6,149 nt of DNA from CAZDKO01 sp964506075 [NCBI: uncultured bacterium] (GTDB taxonomy: Bacteria > CAZDME01 > JAYEMH01). Positions 1-6,144 of this stretch are shown one piece after another. The notes below the pieces were generated by a model that was given only the letters and a program-made list of their open reading frames with translations, did no database searches and was not told where the DNA came from. How positions within the stretch are numbered: position 1 is the stretch's first letter; every line of letters starts with the position of its first letter. Position numbers and translations under genes: made by a program. The DNA is taken from positions 1 to 6,149 of the forward strand of contig CAZDKO010000051.1 of assembly GCA_964506075.1 (NCBI GenBank), written 5' to 3'.

Positions 1-643
1 TCACTTTAAGATAACTGGCGTATCCTATAGATATTTTACTTTCAAAAGTTCTAACGCCAAGATAATTTATCCCTCCGAAATTAGTTAATTCGGTAATTTC
101 ACAATGCTTTTTTCTGCCTTCACTCAGTATCCCTTGATTGGTAACTGAGGTATCGATTGAGTTTTCAACGAGTATCTCCACCGGCTTATCTAAAGGTGTG
201 AAACAAATTGTCATTACACCGATATGCGGAGCATCTTTACTTAAAAATCTGAGAGATTGATAATCAAACTTATGTTTTTTAGCGTCCAAAAAAAGTGTTC
301 TCCGTTTAAGAAACCCTTTTTTCATATCGAGGATTCTTTCGTGCTTTAAAACATCCATCGCCACTACGTCAATTTTCTCTCCCTGAATGGATATTTTGAA
401 ATTTACGGGGTTAGGCAGATTCACCAGCTCCGTAACCTGAGCACCGGCCCTATCGTAAATACCGGTAATATAAGTCCCCCGGTTGGCATCATAAGGGATT
501 TCCTCCAGTATTCCCCGGCTGCCCAGATAACCGTTCCCCAGGGCAAAAAGAGACTCCCATATATTCTGAAGCCGCCGGTCCCAGCTTTTCTCTTTAATTA
601 ACCATTCCTCTGCCGAAGTAAAAGTTTTAAAGAAATCTTTCAT
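1..643 (-). CDS. Glycoside hydrolase family 65 enzyme (maltose/kojibiose/trehalose phosphorylase type), N-terminal part only
   Basis: This is the first 214 codons of a gene whose 3' end lies beyond the left edge; there is no stop in frame. The translation begins MKDFFKTFTSAEEWL and shows hallmarks of the GH65 N-terminal beta-sandwich domain: GNGYLGSRG at residues 36-44, EE then RGTYITGIYD at about 47-64, ELVNLPNP at 72-79 and RILDMKKGFLKR at 103-114. GH65 proteins usually have about 750-790 residues, so roughly a quarter is visible. The (alpha/alpha)6 catalytic domain with its acid Glu and the phosphate site are outside the window, so the substrate cannot be told. Family members are inverting phosphorylases of maltose, trehalose, kojibiose or nigerose; a few are hydrolases. 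The upstream pgmB, with which it shares ATGA, argues strongly for a phosphorylase making beta-glucose 1-phosphate. No good Shine-Dalgarno precedes the ATG, so translation is probably coupled to pgmB. Expected to be cytoplasmic: no signal peptide is seen. Confidence 0.9.
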   Translation of the reverse strand, partial: MKDFFKTFTSAEEWLIKEKSWDRRLQNIWESLFALGNGYLGSRGILEEIPYDANRGTYITGIYDRAGAQVTELVNLPNPVNFKISIQGEKIDVVAMDVLKHERILDMKKGFLKRRTLFLDAKKHKFDYQSLRFLSKDAPHIGVMTICFTPLDKPVEILVENSIDTSVTNQGILSEGRKKHCEITELTNFGGINYLGVRTFESKISIGYASYLKV

Positions 644-1290
644 TTTATTTGATTTTCCAGCTGACTATAGCTCAACTCTCCCAAATCTTTGACGACTATA
701 TCCGCTTGATTTAACCGGTGCGGATCCTCATAACGGTTGATTCCGACCGTTTTAAAACCGCCCCTTTTGGCCGCCTCTACCCCTAATTCCGCGTCTTCAA
801 AAACTATGCATTCGCTTATTTCCAGGCTCAATCTGTCTTTAGCCATTAGAAAAATCTGGGGGTCCGGTTTACCTTGAGTAATATCATTTCCGCTTATGGC
901 TGCGTCTATATATTTATACATATCGGCTTTTTCAAGTATCACCGGACAATTCTTACTGGAAGAAATGACGGCAATTTTGATTTTGTGTCCTCGCAGTTCC
1001 TTTATTAAATTTAACGTGCCGGGATAGACTTGTATCTTTTCTTCTCCCAGATAATCTAAAAAATACCGCTGCTTTTTAGCCGACGCTTCTTTTAATTCTT
1101 TATCCGGAAGTTCCGTCAGAATGGCCCGGGCTCCGTCTAACCGGGGGATACCGTCTACTTTCGCTTTATAATCATCAAAAGTAAAACTATGTCCGTATTC
1201 CTCAAACATTTTTTTCCATGCTTTAAAATGAATGGGAACGGTATTAACTATAACGCCGTCTAAATCAAAAATAGCGCCTTTAAAAGACAT
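640..1290 (-). CDS. pgmB: Beta-phosphoglucomutase (HAD superfamily)
   Basis: A 216-residue cytoplasmic HAD enzyme, close to the 221 residues of the Lactococcus protein. It is predicted to interconvert beta-D-glucose 1-phosphate and glucose 6-phosphate through beta-glucose 1,6-bisphosphate. All four HAD motifs are present: FDLDGVI with nucleophile Asp9 and acid/base Asp11, the Ser triplet at 110-112, Lys141 in GKPDP, and the metal-binding Glu165-Asp166 in VFEDAELGVEAA. The helical cap follows motif I, and VDGIPRLDG at about 45-53 resembles the cap substrate-specificity segment of beta-phosphoglucomutases. The frame is open upstream to a TTG at 1317, but ATG 1290 is preceded by AAGGAG at 5 bases and places the DxD motif at the usual distance from the N-terminus, so ATG 1290 is used. 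The stop overlaps the GH65 start (ATGA), and this pairing is the best evidence for the glucose-specific role. A phosphatase of another sugar phosphate is the less likely alternative. Confidence 0.9.
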   Translation of the reverse strand: MSFKGAIFDLDGVIVNTVPIHFKAWKKMFEEYGHSFTFDDYKAKVDGIPRLDGARAILTELPDKELKEASAKKQRYFLDYLGEEKIQVYPGTLNLIKELRGHKIKIAVISSSKNCPVILEKADMYKYIDAAISGNDITQGKPDPQIFLMAKDRLSLEISECIVFEDAELGVEAAKRGGFKTVGINRYEDPHRLNQADIVVKDLGELSYSQLENQIK

Positions 1291-1294
1291 TTTC

Positions 1295-1301
1295 TCTCCT
1301 T
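1295..1301 (-). promoter_or_regulatory. Ribosome binding site of pgmB
   Basis: The minus strand reads AAGGAGA five to six bases before ATG 1290. No comparable site precedes the alternative TTG at 1317, so this decides the start. Confidence 0.75.
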
Positions 1302-1320
1302 GAATTCTAGATAGCAAATC

Positions 1321-1343
1321 AACCGGACAACCGCCAACCGGTT
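1321..1343 (-). other. Small inverted repeat at the mscS/pgmB junction
   Basis: AACCGG at 1321-1326 pairs with CCGGTT at 1338-1343 (6 base pairs, 11-base loop), overlapping the end of the channel gene's stop codon. No T-tract follows on the minus strand, so it does not look like an intrinsic terminator. It could be an intercistronic RNA hairpin or chance. Confidence 0.3.
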
Positions 1344-2418
1344 AACTAACAACCCTGCCCCTTTCTCCTCCCTCCTGCTCGTAATTTATAGCCCGAATAG
1401 GATAAGGAATAATAATTCCCTCCTTTTTATATCGTTCGTGCAGCCTTTTTATAAATTCGTGTTTAATTAAATAATTATCCACAAACTCCTTGGCTCTTAA
1501 AATAACCGAAAAATTTATACTGAAATCATCAAAGGTATGATAACGTATAAAGGGTTTAAATTCGGGAACACCTCCGGGAACAATTTTCATTATCTCTTCA
1601 CCCACCTCTACAGTTATCTTTTCGACCTTTTCCAAATCAGAATTATAATGCACGCCAACCTCAACTAAAACAGCCAGTTCCTTTTCGGGGTAATAATAAT
1701 TAAGAAGTTTACTGTTTACCAGAATTTTATTGGGAATGACAACTAAATTATTAGGTAGCATTCTTAGCCGGGTAGAACGCCAGCCGATTTGAGTTACATA
1801 ACCTTCCTCGCCGGAATCAAGTTTAATAAAATGCCCGACTTTTACAGGTTTATCAATGACCAGCTGAATGCCAGAAAAAAAATTCTCAAGGGTCGGTTGT
1901 AAAGCCAGCGCTACGGCTAAAGAGCCGATCCCTAATGAAGCCAGAAGGGGGGTTATAGAAACACCGAAGCTATCAAGAAGTATCAACAGTCCCAGACTGA
2001 TAACTATCACTCTGGCAACGCCTTGAGCCACTCCGGCAGAAGTTTTAAGGATATCAACCTGACGGGAATATGCCTTTATTAAATTTTTAAAAAGTTTATC
2101 TAAAAATATAATGACGGCAATGATGGTGGTCGCTTTCAAAACCATCATAAAAGATTTGGTGAGAGTCGCATTTTCTTCCAGGGGGGAAATTTTTTCTAAG
2201 ATTACGGCACCGCTGACAAATATCAACAGTAACAAAGGAATATCTAAAGCGTTTAAAAATACATCATCAATTTTCGACCTAGTTTTTACGGCAATCCGCT
2301 GTATGCGGATGAAGAAAACTTTCTTAATTAAAAGAAAAGAGCTAACCCAGACAAAATATACTACCGGTGCGTATATCCAGGCCGAAACAGAGATACCCAA
2401 AATATCGATATTTTCCAT
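1342..2418 (-). CDS. MscS-family mechanosensitive ion channel
   Basis: A 358-residue inner-membrane channel of the MscS family, expected to open under membrane tension during hypo-osmotic shock and release small solutes. Hydrophobic segments lie at about 14-33, 58-76, 90-108 and 134-150, followed by the pore helix at about 155-180. That is five segments against three in E. coli MscS. The pore segment (GIGSLAVALALQPTLENFFSGI begins at 163; first 20 residues are enough to recognise it) has the small-residue Gly/Ala packing of TM3. The beta domain follows, with DKPVKVGHFI at 189-198, GYVTQIGWRSTRLR at 206-219 and the VVIPN element at 226-230. The alpha/beta vestibule domain ends in HEFIKRLHERYKKEGIIIPYP (from 320), the usual MscS C-terminal block. 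There is no cleavable signal peptide. ATG 2418 has AAGGAAGG upstream. pgmB starts 51 bases downstream on the same strand, so co-transcription is likely but unproven. Confidence 0.93.
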   Translation of the reverse strand: MENIDILGISVSAWIYAPVVYFVWVSSFLLIKKVFFIRIQRIAVKTRSKIDDVFLNALDIPLLLLIFVSGAVILEKISPLEENATLTKSFMMVLKATTIIAVIIFLDKLFKNLIKAYSRQVDILKTSAGVAQGVARVIVISLGLLILLDSFGVSITPLLASLGIGSLAVALALQPTLENFFSGIQLVIDKPVKVGHFIKLDSGEEGYVTQIGWRSTRLRMLPNNLVVIPNKILVNSKLLNYYYPEKELAVLVEVGVHYNSDLEKVEKITVEVGEEIMKIVPGGVPEFKPFIRYHTFDDFSINFSVILRAKEFVDNYLIKHEFIKRLHERYKKEGIIIPYPIRAINYEQEGGERGRVVS

Positions 2419-2422
2419 ATTT

Positions 2423-2434
2423 CTTCCCTTCCTT
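2423..2434 (-). promoter_or_regulatory. Ribosome binding site of the MscS-family gene
   Basis: The minus strand carries the purine-rich AAGGAAGGGAAG ending 4 bases before ATG 2418. The AAGG/AGG core lies about 8 bases from the start, which supports this start codon. Confidence 0.65.
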
Positions 2435-2461
2435 GTTGATTATTGAGCATTTTGTCTGAAT

Positions 2462-2490
2462 AATATATCTTTCAGGCGCTAATTAGTCTA
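2462..2490 (-). promoter_or_regulatory. Candidate sigma70-type promoter (proximal) for the channel/pgmB/GH65 genes
   Basis: On the minus strand, TAGACT (2490-2485, 4 of 6 matches to TTGACA) is followed by a 17-base spacer and TATATT (2467-2462, 5 of 6 matches to TATAAT). Transcription would start near 2455 and leave a leader of about 37 bases. In AT-rich DNA such matches can occur by chance. Confidence 0.4.
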
Positions 2491-2548
2491 TGTATATGGA
2501 AAAGTATGGATAATAATGACCGGACTACGCAAAAATTGGAAGTATTGT

Positions 2549-2577
2549 ATTCTAACACAGGCGGCTTAATTAAGCAA
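2549..2577 (-). promoter_or_regulatory. Alternative (distal) promoter for the channel/pgmB/GH65 genes
   Basis: On the minus strand, TTGCTT (2577-2572) is followed by 17 bases and TAGAAT (2554-2549, 5 of 6 matches). A TG lies upstream of the -10, though one base further than in a true extended -10. The -35 is weak (3 of 6) and overlaps the palindrome at 2564-2575. Its leader would be about 125 bases. It could be a second promoter or the regulated one. Confidence 0.35.
2564..2575. promoter_or_regulatory. Perfect 12-base palindrome, possible operator
   Basis: GCTTAATTAAGC reads the same on both strands. It lies in the divergent region about 23 bases upstream of the EIIA gene's -35 and overlaps the -35 of the distal channel promoter. 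The position suits a dimeric regulator acting on both directions. No regulator gene is in the window, and no second copy was noticed. Confidence 0.3.
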
Positions 2578-2597
2578 GGTTTTTACCGGCTTATCTA

Positions 2598-2626
2598 TTG
2601 ACAAAAACAGAATATTAGAGTAAAAT
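2598..2626 (+). promoter_or_regulatory. Sigma70-type promoter of the EIIA gene
   Basis: A perfect TTGACA (2598-2603) is separated by exactly 17 bases from TAAAAT (2621-2626, 5 of 6 matches to TATAAT). Transcription would start near 2633, about 40 bases before ATG 2672. This is the best promoter match in the window and suggests substantial basal expression. Confidence 0.7.
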
Positions 2627-2655
2627 TTTTCATCTTTAAAGATATTGATTATGCT

Positions 2656-2662
2656 AGAGGAG
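2656..2662 (+). promoter_or_regulatory. Ribosome binding site of the EIIA gene
   Basis: AGAGGAG lies 9 bases before ATG 2672. The upstream in-frame TTG 2645 and ATG 2651 have no such site, and this sequence would fall inside the coding region if they were used. It therefore favours ATG 2672. Confidence 0.65.
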
Positions 2663-2671
2663 ATAAAATTA

Positions 2672-3130
2672 ATGCTGGTAAGCTCTTATCTAAAAAAAAA
2701 TCAAATAGAACTTGACCTTAAAGCTACTAATAAAGAAGAAAGCATAAAAGAATTAGCCGCCCTTTTAAAAAACTCTAAAGAAATCATAAATTTTGAGGCT
2801 TTCCTTAATGACGTTTTAAACCGGGAAGCTTTAAGCACTACCGGTGTCGGTAACGAAATAGCCATCCCGCACGCCAGAAGTTCTTCTGTATCTGATTTTA
2901 TTATCGCTTTCGGGCGGTCAAGTAAGGGGATTGAATTTGGTTCACTGGATAAAAAGCCGGCAAAACTTATATTTCTGATGGGCACTACTAAAACTAAAAA
3001 TCTTCGCCAATATCTGCAACTTCTGGCTAAACTCACCAGATTGCTAAAGGACGAATCTTTTAAAAATGCTCTGATGAAAGCCCAAAATGCGGAAGATATT
3101 TTAAAAACTTTTAAAAAAGCAGGGGAATAA
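2672..3130 (+). CDS. Stand-alone PTS EIIA domain protein, fructose/Ntr type
   Basis: A 152-residue cytoplasmic protein matching the fructose/mannitol/Ntr EIIA domain (PTS_EIIA_2) over its whole length. The N-terminus (MLVSSYLKKNQIELDLKAT) aligns with the usual family opening, which supports ATG 2672 over the upstream in-frame TTG 2645 and ATG 2651. The phosphorylatable His67 sits in the signature GNEIAIPHAR (61-70). The C-terminal part, YLQLLAKLTRLLKDESF, is the conserved helix. No EIIB, EIIC or HPr domain is fused, and none is encoded in the window. It could deliver phosphate to a sugar transporter encoded elsewhere or, like PtsN, act as a regulator that senses PEP/phosphorylation state. The sequence alone does not decide. 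The usual ptsN neighbours (rpoN, hpf) are absent here. It is transcribed divergently from the channel/pgmB/GH65 genes and ends 8 bases from convergent pyrG. A run of nine A lies at codons 7-10. Confidence 0.88.
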   Translation: MLVSSYLKKNQIELDLKATNKEESIKELAALLKNSKEIINFEAFLNDVLNREALSTTGVGNEIAIPHARSSSVSDFIIAFGRSSKGIEFGSLDKKPAKLIFLMGTTKTKNLRQYLQLLAKLTRLLKDESFKNALMKAQNAEDILKTFKKAGE

Positions 3131-3138
3131 ACCTGATT

Positions 3139-4755
3139 CTAATGAACACGTTTTTTCCGGAACTGTATAGAAGCTTTAATAAAAGCATTAAAAAGAGGAT
3201 GGGCTTTATCAGGTTTAGATTTAAATTCGGGGTGGAACTGACAGGCAATAAACCAGGGGTGGTCTTTTAATTCAACTATCTCCACCAGGTTACCTTTGGG
3301 ATGAATACCGGAAACAATCAATCCCTTTTCTTCACAAAGTTGCCGATATTTATTATTAAATTCATATCTATGCCGGTGGCGTTCTAAAATTTTAACTTTT
3401 CTATAAGCTTTAAAAACCCTGGTATTCTTTTTTACCCGGCAAATACATTTACCCAGACGCATCGTCCCACCTTTAACCTTCACCCTTCTTTGTTCTTCTA
3501 AAAGTGAAACGACCGGATACCTTGTATTTTTATCAAATTCGGTAGAATTGGCCTGCTTTAAACCGCAGAGAGACCGGGTAAATTCTATAATGGCGATTTG
3601 CATCCCCAGACATATACCAAAAAAAGGAATTTTATTTTCCCGGGCATACGTTACGGCTTCAATTTTCCCTTTTACGCCTCTATAACCAAATCCGCCGGGA
3701 ATAAGTATGCCGTCTACATCTTTTAAGTATTTTCCGGCTCCGTCCCGGGCAATATCTTCTGAATCCACCTTTTTAATTTCTACTTTAACATCATTAGCAA
3801 TGCCACCGTGAACCAGAGATTCATATATTGATTTATAAGCGTCCTGAAGCGCTATATATTTACCTACCACGGCGATATCAACCGTTCCCCGGGGAGATTT
3901 TATTCGCTTGATTACTTCCTTTTCCCATTTCTTTAAATTACATTCTTTGCTTTTTATACCAAGCAGGCTTACAATTAAATGGTCAAGTTTTTCTCTGGCA
4001 AAAATAACCGGGATTTCATAAACACTTTCTACGTCTCTGGCGGGAATAACGGCTTCTTCGTTAACATTACAAAATAAAGCTATTTTTTCTCTGGCTTCTT
4101 GACTTAACGCCTTCTCCGTCCGGCAAACCAATATATCGGGCTGAATTCCAATCTCCCGGAGCTTTCCCACGCTGTGTTGAGTCGGTTTAGTCTTAATCTC
4201 ACTGGCACTTTTCATGTAAGGAACCAGTGTCAGATGAATACTAATCGCATTATTACGCCCCTCTTTAATAATAAACTGCCTGATGGCTTCCAGAAACGGC
4301 AAACTTTCAATATCTCCAACTGTCCCGCCGACTTCAACAATAACCACATCCACTTTTCCGGAGCGGGAAACTTTTCTGATTCTGTTTTTTATTTCATCAG
4401 TAATATGCGGTATAATCTGAATTGTCCGCCCCAGATAATCACCCTTTCTTTCTTTGGAAATAACCGCGTAATATATCTGACCGGTAGTCAGGTTATTATC
4501 CTTACCAAGCTTACAGCTGGTAAAACGTTCATAATGTCCCAGGTCTAAATCCGTTTCGGCTCCGTCATCAGTGACGTAGACCTCTCCGTGTTGATAGGGA
4601 TTCATTGTCCCCGGGTCAACGTTGATATACGGGTCGCACTTAACCATGGTTACCTTTAGCCCTCTTGACTCCAGAAGTTTACCTATGGAAGCTGAAGTAA
4701 TGCCTTTGCCTAAACTGGATACGACCCCGCCGGTTACAAAAATATATTTGGGCAT
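3139..4755 (-). CDS. pyrG: CTP synthase (glutamine hydrolysing)
   Basis: A 538-residue cytoplasmic enzyme, full length for the family, that makes CTP from UTP, ATP and glutamine. The N-terminal synthetase domain (about 1-265) has the P-loop region [14 protein letters not shown] at 6-19, then [15 protein letters not shown] at 39-53 and [14 protein letters not shown] at 65-78. The C-terminal class I glutamine amidotransferase domain (about 290-535) has the oxyanion element PGGFGYRG at 353-360, nucleophile Cys382 in GICLGMQ, the GGTMRLG lid segment at 429-435, RHRHRYEFN at 459-467, and the catalytic His508 and Glu510 in FHPEF. No key residue is missing. The frame extends upstream to a TTG at 4773, but ATG 4755 ([10 protein letters not shown]) has AAGGGGA six bases before it and matches the family start. 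The gene begins one base after the purF stop, so the two are surely co-transcribed and probably translationally coupled. It ends 8 bases from the convergent EIIA gene. Confidence 0.98.
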   Translation of the reverse strand: MPKYIFVTGGVVSSLGKGITSASIGKLLESRGLKVTMVKCDPYINVDPGTMNPYQHGEVYVTDDGAETDLDLGHYERFTSCKLGKDNNLTTGQIYYAVISKERKGDYLGRTIQIIPHITDEIKNRIRKVSRSGKVDVVIVEVGGTVGDIESLPFLEAIRQFIIKEGRNNAISIHLTLVPYMKSASEIKTKPTQHSVGKLREIGIQPDILVCRTEKALSQEAREKIALFCNVNEEAVIPARDVESVYEIPVIFAREKLDHLIVSLLGIKSKECNLKKWEKEVIKRIKSPRGTVDIAVVGKYIALQDAYKSIYESLVHGGIANDVKVEIKKVDSEDIARDGAGKYLKDVDGILIPGGFGYRGVKGKIEAVTYARENKIPFFGICLGMQIAIIEFTRSLCGLKQANSTEFDKNTRYPVVSLLEEQRRVKVKGGTMRLGKCICRVKKNTRVFKAYRKVKILERHRHRYEFNNKYRQLCEEKGLIVSGIHPKGNLVEIVELKDHPWFIACQFHPEFKSKPDKAHPLFNAFIKASIQFRKKRVH

Positions 4756-4756
4756 T

Positions 4757-6133
4757 TTATTTCCCCTTATCAAAAATATTTTTAGAGAATCTTTTGGGTA
4801 ACTCGGTAGAATAAGAACCGTTAAAACAAGCCGTACAGAATTGATTTTTCGGCAATAACATCGCCTCGAGCATCCCCTCCAGACTGAGATAAGAAAGACT
4901 GTCTAAACCCATAAAATCTTTTATCCAATCGATAGAATGGCCGGAAGCAATTAATTCTTTCCGGGTCGGAAAATCAATCCCGTAAAAACAGGGAAACTTA
5001 AGCGGTGGACAGCTAACCCTCATATGAACTTCCCTGGCTCCCGCCTCACGCAAAGCTTTTACTCTCAGCCGGCTGGTCGTTCCCCGGACAATAGAATCCT
5101 CAACGATAACTATCCGTTTACCTTTAATCACATCTTTGATAGGGTTAAGTTTAACTTTTACCCTGAAATCCCGGATAAGTTGTGTCGGCTGTATAAAAGT
5201 TCTTCCTATATAATGATTTCTTATCATCCCTATTTCGTAAGGAATTTTAGATTCTTCAGAATATCCCAGGGCCGCGTAATTGCCTGAATCAGGTATCGGC
5301 ATAATGATATCCGCTTTAACCGGACATTCCCGGGCGAGCTGCCGGCCCAATCGCTTCCGTGATAAATAAACACTCCGGCCGAATATATTACTATCCGGTC
5401 TGGCAAAGTAAACATACTCAAAGATACATAATGAGTGTTTCTTTTCAGGAAAAAGCTTAACAGACTCTAAACCGTTTTTATTAATAAACAAAATCTCACC
5501 CGGTTCTATGTCTCTTATATATTCGGCCTGAATTAAATCTAAAGCGCACGTCTCACTGGCTAAAATAAAAGCCCCGTCTAATTTTCCCAGACATAAAGGT
5601 CGGAACCCATGAGGGTCTCTAGCACCGATTAATAAATCGTTAAACATTAAAATCACCGAATAGGCTCCTTCTAACTGGGATAATGACCAGATTATACTTT
5701 CCTGATAATCCTTTTTCCCGGAACTGGCAAAAAGATGAGCGATTATTTCAGAATCCATCGTAGTCTGAAAGATAGAACCTTTTTTCTCCATGGCCTGGCG
5801 CAGGGTGACCGCATTGGTAAGGTTACCATTATGCGCGATGGCTAAATTTCCTTTCTGTAAATTCGCTAAAAATGGTTGCATGTTTTTGGGGGAACTGGCG
5901 CCGGTAGTGGAATACCGGACATGGCCGACAGCAACTTGCCCTCGTAAAGATTTTATGATTTTCTCATTAAAAACATCCCCCGCCAAACCCATATTTTTAT
6001 AGGAAACAACTTTTTTACCGTCAAAAGCGGCTATCCCCGCACTCTCTTCGCCCCGATGCTGAAGGGCATATAACCCGAGATAGGTAAGTCTGGAAGCATC
6101 TTTATGCCCGGACACGCCAAAAACTCCGCACAT
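4757..6133 (-). CDS. purF: Amidophosphoribosyltransferase (glutamine PRPP amidotransferase), Fe-S type
   Basis: A 458-residue enzyme catalysing the first committed step of purine synthesis: PRPP plus glutamine to 5-phosphoribosylamine. The N-terminal Ntn-hydrolase domain has the nucleophile Cys2 (MCGVFG), [10 protein letters not shown] at 25-34, HVRYSTTG at 71-78, HNGNL at 101-105 and MDSE at 126-129. The C-terminal phosphoribosyltransferase domain carries the PRPP loop [10 protein letters not shown] at 344-353. Cys236, Cys382, Cys433 and Cys436 (FCTACF) correspond to the [4Fe-4S] ligands of Bacillus PurF, so an Fe-S cluster is likely. An in-frame TGA four codons upstream of ATG 6133 rules out the propeptide found in Bacillus, so Cys2 would be exposed by methionine removal alone. 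GAGG lies 7 bases before the start. The gene is followed after one base by pyrG. What precedes it is beyond the window. Feedback inhibition by purine nucleotides is typical of the family. Confidence 0.97.
   Translation of the reverse strand: MCGVFGVSGHKDASRLTYLGLYALQHRGEESAGIAAFDGKKVVSYKNMGLAGDVFNEKIIKSLRGQVAVGHVRYSTTGASSPKNMQPFLANLQKGNLAIAHNGNLTNAVTLRQAMEKKGSIFQTTMDSEIIAHLFASSGKKDYQESIIWSLSQLEGAYSVILMFNDLLIGARDPHGFRPLCLGKLDGAFILASETCALDLIQAEYIRDIEPGEILFINKNGLESVKLFPEKKHSLCIFEYVYFARPDSNIFGRSVYLSRKRLGRQLARECPVKADIIMPIPDSGNYAALGYSEESKIPYEIGMIRNHYIGRTFIQPTQLIRDFRVKVKLNPIKDVIKGKRIVIVEDSIVRGTTSRLRVKALREAGAREVHMRVSCPPLKFPCFYGIDFPTRKELIASGHSIDWIKDFMGLDSLSYLSLEGMLEAMLLPKNQFCTACFNGSYSTELPKRFSKNIFDKGK
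4762..4768 (-). promoter_or_regulatory. Ribosome binding site of pyrG inside the end of purF
   Basis: The minus strand reads AAGGGGA six bases before ATG 4755. It is formed by the last codons of purF (Lys-Gly-Lys), so ribosomes finishing purF can pass straight to pyrG. Confidence 0.65.
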
Positions 6134-6140
6134 GATATAA

Positions 6141-6144
6141 CCTC
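6141..6144 (-). promoter_or_regulatory. Ribosome binding site of purF
   Basis: The minus strand reads GAGG seven bases before ATG 6133. Together with the in-frame TGA at 6145-6143 this fixes the start. Only 16 bases of upstream sequence are available, so a promoter or upstream gene cannot be judged. Confidence 0.55.

Noticed and set aside
1291-1317. TTG 1317 as the start of pgmB, adding 9 residues
   Set aside because: AAGGAG lies just before ATG 1290 and would be inside the gene otherwise; the extra residues are not part of the usual beta-phosphoglucomutase N-terminus.
2111-2446. Plus-strand open frame of 111 codons opposite the start of the channel gene
   Set aside because: It is antisense to the well-conserved MscS transmembrane region, has no recognisable domain, and is explained as a shadow frame.
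2495-2510. Direct repeat TATGGA at 2495-2500 and 2505-2510, one helical turn apart
   Set aside because: It is only six bases long, in AT-rich DNA, with no third copy; too weak to call an activator site.
2701-3036. Minus-strand open frame of 111 codons opposite the EIIA gene
   Set aside because: It is antisense to a gene with a clear family match and active-site motif; its translation has no family features.
3151-3158. T-run on the plus strand just after the EIIA gene, considered as an intrinsic terminator
   Set aside because: No GC-rich inverted repeat precedes the T-run, and it lies in the coding end of pyrG (Lys/Arg codons).
4174-4548. Plus-strand open frame of 124 codons inside pyrG
   Set aside because: It is antisense to conserved CTP synthase sequence, and its composition looks like a reverse-strand shadow.
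4756-4773. TTG 4773 as the start of pyrG, overlapping purF
   Set aside because: ATG 4755 has a well-placed Shine-Dalgarno and gives the usual CTP synthase N-terminus; the six extra residues have no support.
5024-6002. Several short open frames on both strands within purF
   Set aside because: All overlap the conserved purF coding frame and show no domain or own ribosome binding site.
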